Source: Streptomyces tropicalis (GTDB lineage Bacteria; Actinomycetota; Actinomycetes; Streptomycetales; Streptomycetaceae). From it: 64,000 nucleotides of DNA. Positions 6,560 through 14,660 of this stretch are shown piece after piece. The translations under genes were made by a program, and so were the position numbers. Below the pieces are notes generated by a model. That model saw nothing but the letters and a program-made list of their open reading frames with translations. It made no database searches and was not told where the DNA came from. How positions within the stretch are numbered: position 1 is the first letter of the stretch; every line of letters starts with the position of its first letter. Where the stretch lies: positions 326,236 to 390,235 of the forward strand of contig NZ_JARJBB010000006.1 in assembly GCF_029269835.1 (NCBI RefSeq). The letters run 5' to 3'.

Positions 6560-8680
6560 TCAGTCCTCGCCGGGCTGTTCGGGGGCGTGGTGGCGGTGGA
6601 CGTAGCGGGCTTTGGTGCCCTCGCCGATCCGGACGGCGGTACCGTCCTGCACCCAGGTCTTGAGCCAGCCGACTACCGTCTGACGGTTCGTGCCGTGGGC
6701 GTTAGCGAGTGCGCGGGCGATCGCGGACGCTCCGGTGCCCTCGCGTCCGGCGGCGAGCAGCAGCGCGAGCGCATCCTGTTGCGCGGGGCTGTCCTGCTCG
6801 CCCCGCAGTGCCGACAGGTTCAACCCGGCCGCCGCGGGCGGCGGGCCGTCCGGGGCGGGGGTGCGCGGGTCGGGGGCGGTGCCGAACTCGGCGTCGATCT
6901 GCTCCCGGAACCGCCGCAGCATCTCGTCCTCCGGCGAGGCCTTCTCCGCCAGCCGCTCCTGCCGCAGAGCGGAGAGGTTCAACGCTCCGGCCGGGGTGCC
7001 GTTGTCGGTCGGCTCCTCGGCGGGCGTGCGGTCGAGCATCCAGGCGGTGCGGTCGGCATCCCAGCGGCGGGCGTAGGCGGGGCCGGCCGCCTTCGCCGAC
7101 ACCTCGTCCAGGACGGGGTGTCGGTCGGATGTGGCGGCGATGATCTCCCGGATCTGGTCGGGCAGGATCCGCCACGCCTTGAACAGCGCGGCCGATGACT
7201 CGGGGGTGCCCATGAACCCGGCGCCCTTGTAGGGGGCCTGGTCGACGCGCAGCCCGCGGGAGCCGGGGAACATCTTGGACAGGTCCATGCCCTCGGTCTC
7301 GCCCCCGGTCAGGGCGACCCGGACCTTGGCCTCCCGGCGGATCATCAGGTTGCTCAACACCGAGCCGGTCGCGCCGAGGGCGGTGAGGACGGTGCGGATG
7401 CCCATGGCGCGGGCGATCCGGATGACCTCAAGGATCCGCTCGGCGAGCTTGCGCATCTGCCGGTCCGGGCTGGCCAGGATCTCCGCGCCCTCGTCGATGA
7501 CCAGCATGATCTGTGGAATCTTCGCGCTGATGGGCAGCAGGTCCGTGTTCGCCTTGGCGAGCAGGTCCTGATAGCCCATCTTGCGCTGCTTGGCGACCTT
7601 CACCGCGGTCTCCAGCATCGTCACGGCCTCGTCGAACGTCCCGGCGAGCCAGTCGACGCCCGGCCGGACAGGCTTGCCGTCCTCGGCCTGAATCTCGCCG
7701 TTGAGGGCGGGCAGGACCCAGGGCAGGCCGGCGCTGCCGGCGTTGAGGTCGATCACCCAGGTGAGCATGTCCTCGGCGCGGGCGAACCCGGCCAGGATGG
7801 AGTGGACCAGGTTCGTCTTACCCGACCCCGTGGGCCCGACGATGAGCGCGCACTGCTCGCGCAGGTAGGTGCGGATCTCCTCGGCGTTGGTGCGATATCC
7901 CCAGGGGATGCCGGTGTGCAGGGACAGCGGCCCGTAGTCGGCCGGGTAGGTCCGCTCCTCCTCCAGCACGTTGACCGTGGTCACATCGACGATGACCCGG
8001 CCCTGGTGGATGCCGGGGGAGGCGGTGGCGGTGCAGCCGTGCGGCAGCCGCGCATCCGCGGACAGCCGCGCCGACTCCGCGGCAATCTTGTTCCAGGTCG
8101 CGCCGCCCGGCGGCAGTTCGGCATCGATGGAGTACCCGGTCCCGGTCTCCCAACGCTCCACCCCCACCACACGCACGGAGATGCTGCACACGCGCTGGAT
8201 ACGGTCCACCCACTCCGCCGCGATCGCCCGCCGCTCCGCAGACAGCTCCGCGGCGATGGCGCGCTGCTCGGCTGCGAGGGCTTCTTCTTCGCGGGCTTCT
8301 TCGTAGAGGTTGGTGGAGCGGGTGGCGGCGCCGATACCGACACCGATGGTGGCCAGCGACCCGAGGGCGGCCCAGGTGAGGGGACCGTGGGTCATGGCCC
8401 AGGTCGTCCACCCGGCGCCCACGAGCCAGGATCCGGCGCGGGCGGCGAGGGTGCGGCCCGCGTTGCGGACGCGTAGTCCGGCGATGGTGTGGCCGAGTGC
8501 TCCGGCGGTGCCGACGGCGAGGGCCCAGCCGGGTGGCATTGTGGTGGCGGCGCCGGTGGTGGCGACGGCGAAGGCTCCGGTGGTGGCGGACAGGGCGCCG
8601 GTCACGGGTCCGTGACCGGCAGCCCAGTCCAGCACCGGGCCACTGCCGGCAGCCTGCTTGGCGGTGGCGGTGCTGCTCAT
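6560..8680 (-). CDS. tra: FtsK/SpoIIIE-family DNA translocase for conjugal transfer (TraB-like)
   Basis: The 706-aa main transfer protein moves double-stranded DNA between mycelia. Residues 30-70 and 80-120 are hydrophobic membrane segments, followed by a short coiled coil (EEAREEEALAAEQRAIAAEL). The ATPase core has Walker A GPTGSGKT at 282-289, Walker B IMLVIDE at about 391-397 and a conserved RAMGIRTVLTALGATG stretch. The C-terminal 70 residues form a winged helix (TGASAIARALANAHGTNRQTVVGWLKTWVQDG), as in the FtsK-gamma/TraB DNA-recognition domain that reads clt repeats. Two ALNLSALR motifs occur in the linker. The ATG at 8678-8680 follows directly after the stop of the upstream gene. The CTTGTC cluster lies immediately downstream. 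Confidence 0.93.
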   Translation of the reverse strand: MSSTATAKQAAGSGPVLDWAAGHGPVTGALSATTGAFAVATTGAATTMPPGWALAVGTAGALGHTIAGLRVRNAGRTLAARAGSWLVGAGWTTWAMTHGPLTWAALGSLATIGVGIGAATRSTNLYEEAREEEALAAEQRAIAAELSAERRAIAAEWVDRIQRVCSISVRVVGVERWETGTGYSIDAELPPGGATWNKIAAESARLSADARLPHGCTATASPGIHQGRVIVDVTTVNVLEEERTYPADYGPLSLHTGIPWGYRTNAEEIRTYLREQCALIVGPTGSGKTNLVHSILAGFARAEDMLTWVIDLNAGSAGLPWVLPALNGEIQAEDGKPVRPGVDWLAGTFDEAVTMLETAVKVAKQRKMGYQDLLAKANTDLLPISAKIPQIMLVIDEGAEILASPDRQMRKLAERILEVIRIARAMGIRTVLTALGATGSVLSNLMIRREAKVRVALTGGETEGMDLSKMFPGSRGLRVDQAPYKGAGFMGTPESSAALFKAWRILPDQIREIIAATSDRHPVLDEVSAKAAGPAYARRWDADRTAWMLDRTPAEEPTDNGTPAGALNLSALRQERLAEKASPEDEMLRRFREQIDAEFGTAPDPRTPAPDGPPPAAAGLNLSALRGEQDSPAQQDALALLLAAGREGTGASAIARALANAHGTNRQTVVGWLKTWVQDGTAVRIGEGTKARYVHRHHAPEQPGED

Positions 8681-8681
8681 C

Positions 8682-10250
8682 TCAGACGTTCCAGCCCTTC
8701 TCGGCTTCGGTGCCGTTGCGGGGGTCTTCGTGGCGGGCGATGTCCTGCTCGTGGGCCTGCCTAAACAGCGGGCCCATGTCCTCCGCCACGGCGACGGCGC
8801 TCATCAGGGCGCCGAAGATGTCGTTGAAGCCGTCCGCGACCTCCTTCTCCAGCGGAAACTCACTGTCGGAGCGCTCCGCGAGGGTCTTCATCACGTTCGC
8901 CACGCTCGTGAGCGCGGCCGGCAGCCCTTCGACCATGGCGAGGATCTCCATGGCGTTCTCGGGGTCGTACTGGGTGGCGGCCTGCTCCATCTCGGAAGCG
9001 GCCTCCTCGAACCGGAAACCGGACACGTGCTCTCCTTCACTCACCTCGGGATTGGTGCTGGTGGGGACCGTGACCGCGGGCCGTTCGACGCCGTCCGCAA
9101 TACCGTCCGAGCCGTCCTTGGCGGCCTCCGCGTCGGCGCTGGCCTCCTGCTCGGCCTGCTCCTGGCGGATCGCCTCATCACGCGCGGCCCGCTGCTCGAC
9201 TGCGAGACCGGCCAGGCGCCGGTAGAGGCGGCGGCCGGGATACATCAGCCAGCCGATGCCGAGCTTGCGGCCGATTGGCGTGGTCAGGCAGCCGATGAGA
9301 CCGACCGGCAGAGCCAGCAGGGCGGCGAGCAGGCGGCGGCCGTGGAAGCGGGCTGCGGACCGGCGCAGCGCCTGCCGGGCCGCCCGGCGAGCGGGGGCCT
9401 TACGGACCGCGGCGCGCTGCGCGGCGACAGTGGCGCCAGTCTTCGCGTCCCGCTTCGTGCGGTGCTTTGCGGCCGCCGCGTCTCGTGCCGCGCGCGCCTT
9501 GCGGGCGGCACCGCCCAACAGCCGACCACTGCCTGTGCCCTTGGTGCGCTTGCCCAGGCTGGTACCGGGCGTGCTTTTGGCGTTGCGCCGAGCGTCGGCT
9601 ACCGCCCTGCGGGCCGCGGTCGTCTGCGCCCGCTTGTCCCCGCGGGATCCGCCTGCGGCCTTCTGCCCGGCACGCAGGGCCTTGACCTGCCCGGCCCGCC
9701 CGGCACCCCTACCGGCGCCGCCGGCCGCGGGCTTGGACAAGCCCGACCCGAGCTTGCGGCCGGTCTTCGGGCTGACTCCGGTGCTGCCGTTGCGGGCGGC
9801 CAGGCCAGTGGCCCGGCGCTGGCCTGGCACGCCGCTCGACCGACCGCCGGAACGGCCAGCCGCGCGGCTTCCCACCCGGCCGCCTCCGGCTCCGGCGCCG
9901 CCGCGGCGCAGCGCCGCAGTGCGGGCGGCCGAGCGGCCGGCGACGCGGGCCGCGGTTCGCCGGGCGTCTCGGCGCGGGTTGGGCTTGCGGGAGCGGTTGG
10001 CGGCGACCGTGCCCAGAACCACCGCGCCGGTAGCGGCGACCGCGGCCGCGATGGGCCCGCCGGCCAGCGAGGCGGCAGCGACCATGCTCACGGTCGTGTT
10101 CGCCCCGGACAGGGCGAGAGGGACGACCGGCCAGCCACCGGGCGTGTGCTCCACCTCCTTCCCGTCCGCGCCCGGAGAGGGAGCGTCCGGCGGGGGCGGT
10201 GCGGTCGGGGCAGCCTCGACGGCTACCGGCTCAGTGCTGAGATCCGTCAT
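8682..10250 (-). CDS. Basic, membrane-associated transfer protein (TraA/Spd-like)
   Basis: This 522-aa protein has three parts. An N-terminal hydrophobic segment (residues about 48-85, VSMVAAASLAGGPIAAAVAA) comes first. A long Arg/Ala/Gly-rich, very basic low-complexity middle (about 88-300) could bind nucleic acid. The C-terminal part has a further hydrophobic helix (LLAALLALPVGLIGC) and an acidic helical end (FEEAASEMEQAATQYDPENAMEIL). Comparable genes directly upstream of the FtsK-like gene in Streptomyces elements are often named traA or plasmid transfer protein. The ATG at 10250 follows AAGGAG. The stop lies 1 nt before the tra start, so the two are translated together. Confidence 0.75.
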   Translation of the reverse strand: MTDLSTEPVAVEAAPTAPPPPDAPSPGADGKEVEHTPGGWPVVPLALSGANTTVSMVAAASLAGGPIAAAVAATGAVVLGTVAANRSRKPNPRRDARRTAARVAGRSAARTAALRRGGAGAGGGRVGSRAAGRSGGRSSGVPGQRRATGLAARNGSTGVSPKTGRKLGSGLSKPAAGGAGRGAGRAGQVKALRAGQKAAGGSRGDKRAQTTAARRAVADARRNAKSTPGTSLGKRTKGTGSGRLLGGAARKARAARDAAAAKHRTKRDAKTGATVAAQRAAVRKAPARRAARQALRRSAARFHGRRLLAALLALPVGLIGCLTTPIGRKLGIGWLMYPGRRLYRRLAGLAVEQRAARDEAIRQEQAEQEASADAEAAKDGSDGIADGVERPAVTVPTSTNPEVSEGEHVSGFRFEEAASEMEQAATQYDPENAMEILAMVEGLPAALTSVANVMKTLAERSDSEFPLEKEVADGFNDIFGALMSAVAVAEDMGPLFRQAHEQDIARHEDPRNGTEAEKGWNV

Positions 10251-10327
10251 GCTGAGAGCACTCCTTCACGGGAGTAGGGCCCGGCCGGGGCCGTAGGAAG
10301 TCGTCCGGCCGGGCCTGCCAACAGGGC

Positions 10328-10666
10328 TTAAGCAGCGCGCTGTTCCTCGGGGTAGGCGCAGGCCCCGCAGGCACCAAGAGCCGTGGGGATGACGTATCCG
10401 GCGTCTCGACCGCACTGCGGACAGGTGCGCCGGGCGGCATTCGCCTTCGCCAGGGCCGCCCATTTCGCGGGGGCCATAGGCCGGACGGGCTTGGCCTGCT
10501 CGACCGCATACAGGTAGGCGACCAGCGGACCGCGACGGCGCCGCGGCCGCTCGACCTGCGCAGCCACGTCCTGACCACCGGGCCGCATCCCGAGCGCACG
10601 CAGCTGGCGGCGCGTGGCCAACCCGTCCGGGGCGAGACGCCACCGGTACACCGGCAGCGTGCTCAC
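10328..10666 (-). CDS. RRQRL-motif zinc-binding protein of the AICE
   Basis: This 112-aa protein has the signature LATRRQLRALGMRPGGQ near its N-terminus. A C-terminal zinc knuckle has two CxxC pairs (CPQC ... CGAC) about 20 residues apart. I recall this family being annotated as RRQRL motif-containing zinc-binding proteins, found almost only in Streptomyces plasmids and AICEs; its function is not known. The GTG at 10664-10666 overlaps the stop of the upstream DUF2637 gene by GTGA, so they are translationally coupled. Confidence 0.85.
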   Translation of the reverse strand: MSTLPVYRWRLAPDGLATRRQLRALGMRPGGQDVAAQVERPRRRRGPLVAYLYAVEQAKPVRPMAPAKWAALAKANAARRTCPQCGRDAGYVIPTALGACGACAYPEEQRAA

Positions 10667-11664
10667 GACGACGTGCCTTCGAGAACGAGTCCGGTGCCGT
10701 CGCGGTGCTCGGCGTAGCGGGCCGAAACCCAGCCGACCGACCAGCCACACAGCTCCGCAGCCGCCCGCACCGGCAGGCCCTCACCGAACGCCGCATGCAC
10801 CACGAGACGGGCCCGGTCCTCCGGGAGCTTCTCGGAGGCAGGGCCGGCGGCGAGGAGCGCGGCGCGTTCACGTCGTTCACGCTCGGCCCGCTCCTGCTGC
10901 TGCCGGCGCGCCTCCTGCTCACGCTCCAGCCGCTCCCGCTCCCGGCGCTGAGCGGCCTCCCGCTCGACGCGTTCACGCTCGCGCTGCTGCTGTTCACGCT
11001 CACGCTCACGGCGTTCACGGGCCTCCCGCTCCACCCGCTCCCGCTCCACCTGTTCGGCCCGTTCGGCGCGGCGGGCGGCTTCCTCCCGCTCGGTCTGCTC
11101 ACGGGCCAGCCGGGCTTCATGCTCACGCTGTTCACGCAGCAGCATCGCCGCGTGCTCGCGCTCCTCCCCGGCCCGCCGCTCGGCCGCCTCACGGCGCTCG
11201 ACCGCGGCCCGCTCGCGGGCTTCGTGTTCGGCGCGCTGCTCGGCCTCCAGCCTCGTCACGGCCGCTGTGATCGCGCGGCGGTAGGCGAGTCCGGTCTCTG
11301 CGGTGACGATGAGCAGGAGTGGTGCGACCGCGTGCACGGCAACGCCGACCAGGTCGTTATTCAGGGCTGAGTCGGCGACGTTGAGGGCGAGGGTCATGCA
11401 GCCGGTCATCCACCGCAGGACGACGGGCCACCGGCCGCCGTGTCCGCCGAGCCGGGCGAGGACCGCGTCCAGGCGGACCACGATGACCACCGCGGCATCG
11501 ACCACGAGCGGCAGGATCGGCGCGGTCCAGTCCCACCGGGCGGGGGTGTGCTGGGCGGCGAGGGGTGTGACGGTGAGGACCGAGTAGAGCATCGCCCCGG
11601 CCACGATCAGCCACGTCCCGGCCGACAGCGCGCGCTCGGCTGAACGGATATGAACGGCGTTCAC
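10663..11664 (-). CDS. DUF2637 / SpdB2-like membrane protein with coiled coil and HTH
   Basis: The 333-aa protein has about four hydrophobic helices in the first 135 residues (WLIVAGAMLYSVLTV, ILPLVVDAAVVIVV, WMTGCMTLALNVA, AVHAVAPLLLIV). A 130-residue Arg/Glu-rich coiled coil (repeated RERER, EREAAE) follows, and a C-terminal helix-turn-helix-like end (ARLVVHAAFGEGLPVRAAAELCGWSVGWVSARYA). This is the SpdB2/DUF2637 architecture involved in spread of transferred DNA within the recipient mycelium. The GTG at 11662-11664 overlaps the previous stop by GTGA, and its own stop overlaps the RRQRL gene by GTGA. Confidence 0.85.
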   Translation of the reverse strand: MNAVHIRSAERALSAGTWLIVAGAMLYSVLTVTPLAAQHTPARWDWTAPILPLVVDAAVVIVVRLDAVLARLGGHGGRWPVVLRWMTGCMTLALNVADSALNNDLVGVAVHAVAPLLLIVTAETGLAYRRAITAAVTRLEAEQRAEHEARERAAVERREAAERRAGEEREHAAMLLREQREHEARLAREQTEREEAARRAERAEQVERERVEREARERREREREQQQRERERVEREAAQRRERERLEREQEARRQQQERAERERRERAALLAAGPASEKLPEDRARLVVHAAFGEGLPVRAAAELCGWSVGWVSARYAEHRDGTGLVLEGTSS

Positions 11665-11948
11665 GCGACCACCCCCGCCCGTGAACGCACCCGGATCGAG
11701 GCGAACAGAAAGACCGGCGAAGAGGGATCGCCGTGGGTCTCGCCGTGCTCCTCCCACGTCCACGTAGCGTCCGGCACCGGCTCGTAGCCCAGCGCGCTAA
11801 GTGCTTCCGTGCGCTGCGTGAACGTCGGCACCGTGCGGTTGAACATGCGCTCGGGCCAGGGGGCGGTGGTGTTCAGCAGCGCCACGTACAGGCGCCACCG
11901 GCCGCAGCCCCGCCGAACCGCGATCTGCGCGGTGAACTCCTTCGGCAT
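11661..11948 (-). CDS. DUF6303-like small AICE protein
   Basis: The 95-aa protein has the pattern I associate with DUF6303 of Streptomyces mobile elements: an early FTAQIAVRRG...WRLYVALLNTTAPWPE, then QRTEALSALGYEPVPDATWTW and a terminal IRVR. No known activity. GGAGG lies 7 nt before the ATG at 11946-11948; a GTG just upstream (11949-11951) overlaps the preceding stop. It is the second gene of the coupled chain that leads to the Spd and Tra genes. Confidence 0.8.
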   Translation of the reverse strand: MPKEFTAQIAVRRGCGRWRLYVALLNTTAPWPERMFNRTVPTFTQRTEALSALGYEPVPDATWTWEEHGETHGDPSSPVFLFASIRVRSRAGVVA

Positions 11949-12211
11949 CACGCGACCTCCGGCATGCCGGCGCCGCCACGGTTGGCCAGGTCGCGCCGGG
12001 CAGCCATCACGCGGTGCTCCGCCCTGCGTAGCCGCCGCGTGGCCAGGGGGTTGGCGGGTCGGTCCATGAGGGCGATCCGCACGTCCAACAGCTCCACCTC
12101 AGCGGAGATCAGCGGCATCTCCGCGTCGATCGCGTCCAGCTCCGCAGCCGTCGGCTCGCGGTCGTACTCAGCAGCGGTAACAACCGCCTGAACAGCACCG
12201 ATGTACTCCAT
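11948..12211 (-). CDS. DUF6284-like small AICE protein
   Basis: The 87-aa acidic-then-basic helical protein has EPTAAELDAIDAEMPLISAE, then VELLDVRIALMD and RRLRRAEHRVMAARRDLANR. This matches my memory of DUF6284, which accompanies DUF6303 in Streptomyces AICEs; function unknown. It is the first gene after the 650-bp control region, with an ATG at 12209-12211 and AAGGAG upstream. It probably heads the long minus-strand transfer operon. Confidence 0.8.
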   Translation of the reverse strand: MEYIGAVQAVVTAAEYDREPTAAELDAIDAEMPLISAEVELLDVRIALMDRPANPLATRRLRRAEHRVMAARRDLANRGGAGMPEVA

Positions 12212-12246
12212 GGGTCGTGACTCCTTCGCTTGGGAACGGCCCGAAC

Positions 12247-12276
12247 GCGGCTCCCGGGTGGCACCCCGGGAGCCGC
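12247..12276. terminator. Hairpin in the leader of the transfer operon
   Basis: GCGGCTCCCGGG (12247-12258) and CCCGGGAGCCGC (12265-12276) form a perfect 12-bp stem with a 6-nt loop, 36 bp upstream of the DUF6284-like start. It is either an attenuator/leader structure of the minus-strand transfer operon or part of a regulatory RNA. Confidence 0.5.
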
Positions 12277-12417
12277 TCGCCGTGGGGTCGGCGGCTCCGA
12301 CTCCCCGCACCCCCGCCTATCCCCGGCCGCACAAGCGGACCGGAACACGGGCGGGAGAGGCAGCCGGCCGCAGCGCCAAGCGCCGCGAAGCCAGAACGGA
12401 CCGGAACAGGTACTGCG

Positions 12418-12446
12418 GTGCTGCCGGCCGGTCCGTCCGGCAGCAC
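12418..12446. terminator. Second hairpin in the transfer-operon leader
   Basis: GTGCTGCCGG (12418-12427) pairs perfectly with CCGGCAGCAC (12437-12446) around a 9-nt loop. It directly follows a CAGGTACTGC half-operator (12407-12416) that matches the palindrome at 12676-12702. Confidence 0.45.
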
Positions 12447-12675
12447 CGTCGTATGTCGTCGACTCACTTCCACTCCTTCAGGGCTCTGATCAGGGGATAC
12501 GCACTGCAAGGGGGACTGTGTCCCCACTCTCCGGCCGTTGCTCGCGGTCGCCGGGCCACCTCGCCAGTACGGGTCGGAACCCTGTTCCACCTGGCCTTTA
12601 GCGGGATTGCAGCGTCCCCGCCATCTGCGCATGCGGCATGAAGTCGCCTTCTGCCGAGTTGCTTGCCTTCAGCGT

Positions 12676-12702
12676 TGCAGTACCTGTTTTACAGGTACTG
12701 CA
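12676..12702. promoter_or_regulatory. Perfect palindromic operator (TGCAGTACCTG-N5-CAGGTACTGCA)
   Basis: TGCAGTACCTG at 12676-12686 and CAGGTACTGCA at 12692-12702 are perfect 11-bp inverted arms around TTTTA. One arm recurs at 12407-12416. It lies between divergent operons, so it is a likely binding site for an element-encoded repressor, either the XRE-DUF5919 protein or the double-wHTH GntR protein. Confidence 0.65.
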
Positions 12703-12819
12703 TAAGGGTTCGTCAAGTACGTTGCTGGAACCCCTTGGTCTCGCGCCGGAACTTCTTGGCGCACATTCAGAATCGGTGCAGATCAGGGGCGTTGGTTACC
12801 CCAGGCATGGACAGCTGTA

Positions 12820-12846
12820 GGACTTCTGACTACGGTCAAGAAGTCC
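12820..12846. promoter_or_regulatory. Extended dyad at the start of the XRE-DUF5919 gene
   Basis: GGACTTCT (12820-12827) and AGAAGTCC (12839-12846) are inverted, and TGAC/GTCA continue the symmetry inwards around TACG with a one-base offset. The dyad ends 15 bp before the GTG at 12862, so a bound regulator would block transcription or translation initiation. This suggests autoregulation by the XRE protein. Confidence 0.5.
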
Positions 12847-12861
12847 CTAGAGGTCCCGACG

Positions 12862-13629
12862 GTGGTGCAGATGTCGAACGAGCGTTTACGGTCCGCCCTC
12901 CTCGCGCGGGGCATGACTGTGCAGAGCCTCGCCGAGCTGATCGAGGTCAACCCGAAGACTGTCGAGCGCTGGATCACGCAGGGCAAGGTTCCGTACCGGC
13001 GTCACCAGTACGCGACCGCGGCGGCGTTGAAGGTCGACGTGACGACGCTCTGGGATGACAGTCGTGCTGTCGACAGCGCGACGGACTTGACCAAGGCTGA
13101 GATCATTGCGGTCTACCCGCATCGGCACACTGTGCCCTCAGGTCTCTGGCGTGACCTCTACGCACGTGCAGAGGGCAACCTAGATGTGCTCGTCTACTCG
13201 GGGCTCTTCCTGTCCGAGGATCCTGTTTTCCTCGACCTCCTGAAGAGAAAGGTGGAAGGGGCCACCCAGGTGCGCATCCTGCTGGGGGACCCGGAGTGCG
13301 AAGCGGTCCGGCAGCGCGGCATCGATGAAGGGCACCGGATCATGGACGGCAAGATCCGGAACGCGTTGGTTAACTACAGGCCCCTCTTCGAGAGCCACCC
13401 AGAAATCGGCTTCCGGCTACATGCAACGACGCTCTACAACTCCGTATATCGGTCGGATGACGAGATGCTCGTCAACCCCCATGTCTACGGCATCGGGGCC
13501 TACATGGCGCCGGTCTTTCACCTCCGGCGCATGCCGGGCGGCGGCCTGTTCGACACCTACGCGAATAGCATCGAGCAGACCTGGGGCGGTGCCCGCCAGG
13601 TCACAGATCGAGACCTCACAGGAGCCTGA
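12862..13629 (+). CDS. XRE-family regulator with DUF5919 (PLD-like) sensor domain
   Basis: The 255-aa protein has an N-terminal HTH (LRSALLARGMTVQSLAELIEVNPKTVERWITQGKVPYR). The C-terminal domain (about 75-250) is, from memory, DUF5919, a phospholipase-D-like fold. In the place of an HKD motif it has HATTLYNSVYRSDDEMLVNPHVYG, where the second catalytic residue is not Lys, so it is probably a ligand-sensing rather than a nuclease domain. Possible starts are GTG 12862, GTG 12865 or ATG 12871; the upstream AGAGG favours a GTG. It overlaps no gene, but the next ORF (NUDIX) starts 2 nt after its stop, so the two form an operon. It is likely the master repressor or activator of the element, acting on the palindromes upstream. 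Confidence 0.8.
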   Translation: MVQMSNERLRSALLARGMTVQSLAELIEVNPKTVERWITQGKVPYRRHQYATAAALKVDVTTLWDDSRAVDSATDLTKAEIIAVYPHRHTVPSGLWRDLYARAEGNLDVLVYSGLFLSEDPVFLDLLKRKVEGATQVRILLGDPECEAVRQRGIDEGHRIMDGKIRNALVNYRPLFESHPEIGFRLHATTLYNSVYRSDDEMLVNPHVYGIGAYMAPVFHLRRMPGGGLFDTYANSIEQTWGGARQVTDRDLTGA

Positions 13630-13631
13630 GC

Positions 13632-14105
13632 ATGGGACGCATTGACTACCTGCATGATCCCGATGCCCCGCCGGCCAACTCGGTTGTACCGTCTGTCGTC
13701 GCCTTCGTGCGGAACGACGCCGGCCAGGTGCTGATGATTCAGCGATCTGACAACGGACGCTGGGCACTCCCTGGTGGCGGGCACGACGTGGGCGAATCCA
13801 TCAGCGACACAGTCGTGCGCGAGGTCTGGGAAGAGACTGGGATCAAGGTGGAAGTGGCCGACGTGTCCGGGCTCTACACGGACCCCGGACACGTGATGCA
13901 GTACGACGACGGCGAGGTGCGGCAGCAGTTCAGTATCTGCTTCCGCGCCCGGCCGGTCGGCGGCGACCTCCGCACGAGCAACGAGACGACTCAGGTCCGC
14001 TGGGTCGCCCCCGCGGACCTGGCGACGCTGGACGTGCACCCGACCATGCGGCTCCGGATCGAGCACGCCATGGACCGGACGCGTCCGGTTCCCTACATCG
14101 GCTGA
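13632..14105 (+). CDS. NUDIX hydrolase of the AICE cassette
   Basis: This 157-aa NUDIX hydrolase has a clear Nudix box: GGGHDVGESISDTVVREV followed by WEETGIKV (GX5EX7REVxEExGI, all key residues present). The preceding strand ALPGGG is typical of the family. The substrate is a nucleoside diphosphate linked to another group and cannot be named from the sequence. AGGAG precedes the ATG at 13632, and only 2 nt separate it from the XRE-DUF5919 stop. NUDIX genes are recurrent in AICEs. Its 3' end overlaps the convergent HD-hydrolase gene by 13 bp, so the two hydrolases could be co-regulated by convergent transcription. Confidence 0.9.
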   Translation: MGRIDYLHDPDAPPANSVVPSVVAFVRNDAGQVLMIQRSDNGRWALPGGGHDVGESISDTVVREVWEETGIKVEVADVSGLYTDPGHVMQYDDGEVRQQFSICFRARPVGGDLRTSNETTQVRWVAPADLATLDVHPTMRLRIEHAMDRTRPVPYIG

Positions 14106-14659
14106 CGCCTGGCCGCGGCAACCCGATCGAGCACGCGAGACGTGCACGCGAGGATCTCGGGTTCGGCTCGGCGGATGAACTGCCCGATCAGGCTGTCCGG
14201 CCCGTACCGCCCCGCGATCTCGTTGATCCGATCGATCGGGTTCGTCGGCGAACCGTCCGGTGTGGTGTTCATGTCGCAGTAGCAGAGGGCGTCGTTCAGG
14301 TGCTCGCGCTCGCGGGGGAACTCCCCTTCCAGCTCCTCGCGCATGCCTCGGGCTTCCGCCTCCATCCAGGCACAGGAGTGGTGGGCGACCAGGTTGATCA
14401 CCCGTTCATCTGCGCCAGCCACGTCCCGGAGATAGCGTGCGCCGTCCAACGGATGAAAGCCCGTCTTGGCCAGGTCGGGTGCGTAGCCGACGTCGTGCAG
14501 GACCGCCGTAGCCTCCAGCAGATCCGCGTCCTGGTCGAGGATGAGCGCGATCGTACGCGCCCTCTCTGCGACCCCCAGGCAGTGCTTCCACCGTCGCGGC
14601 AACGGCTCAGCCAGCAGGGACTCAGCTAGGGGATAAGCCCACTCCGTCAACTTCGGCAA
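14093..14659 (-). CDS. HD-domain metal-dependent phosphohydrolase
   Basis: The 188-aa HD-superfamily protein has the metal ligands in RRWKHCLGV (first His), AVLHDVGYAPDL (HD pair) and VINLVAHHS (later His). The best-known relatives act on nucleotides or cyclic nucleotides; the substrate here is unknown. The start is TTG at 14657-14659, one nucleotide after the stop of the upstream GntR gene, with GAGGAG upstream, so it is translated with that regulator. It is convergent with the NUDIX gene. The pairing of NUDIX and HD hydrolases inside one regulatory cassette suggests nucleotide-signal removal or nucleotide-pool control. Confidence 0.85.
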   Translation of the reverse strand: MPKLTEWAYPLAESLLAEPLPRRWKHCLGVAERARTIALILDQDADLLEATAVLHDVGYAPDLAKTGFHPLDGARYLRDVAGADERVINLVAHHSCAWMEAEARGMREELEGEFPREREHLNDALCYCDMNTTPDGSPTNPIDRINEIAGRYGPDSLIGQFIRRAEPEILACTSRVLDRVAAARRQPM

Positions 14660-14660
14660 G

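Larger units (their letters stand above)
12212..12861. promoter_or_regulatory. 650-bp divergent control region of the AICE
   Basis: This gene-free region separates the minus-strand transfer operon from the plus-strand XRE-DUF5919 gene. It holds two perfect hairpins (12247-12276 and 12418-12446), an 11-bp-arm palindrome (12676-12702) whose half site recurs at 12407-12416, and an extended dyad at the XRE gene start (12820-12846). Short ORFs here lack ribosome sites and look spurious. It is probably where the switch between quiet and transfer states is set. Confidence 0.7.

Noticed and set aside
12638..12820. Plus-strand ORF in the AICE control region
   Set aside because: It overlaps the 12676 palindrome and has no ribosome site or domain.
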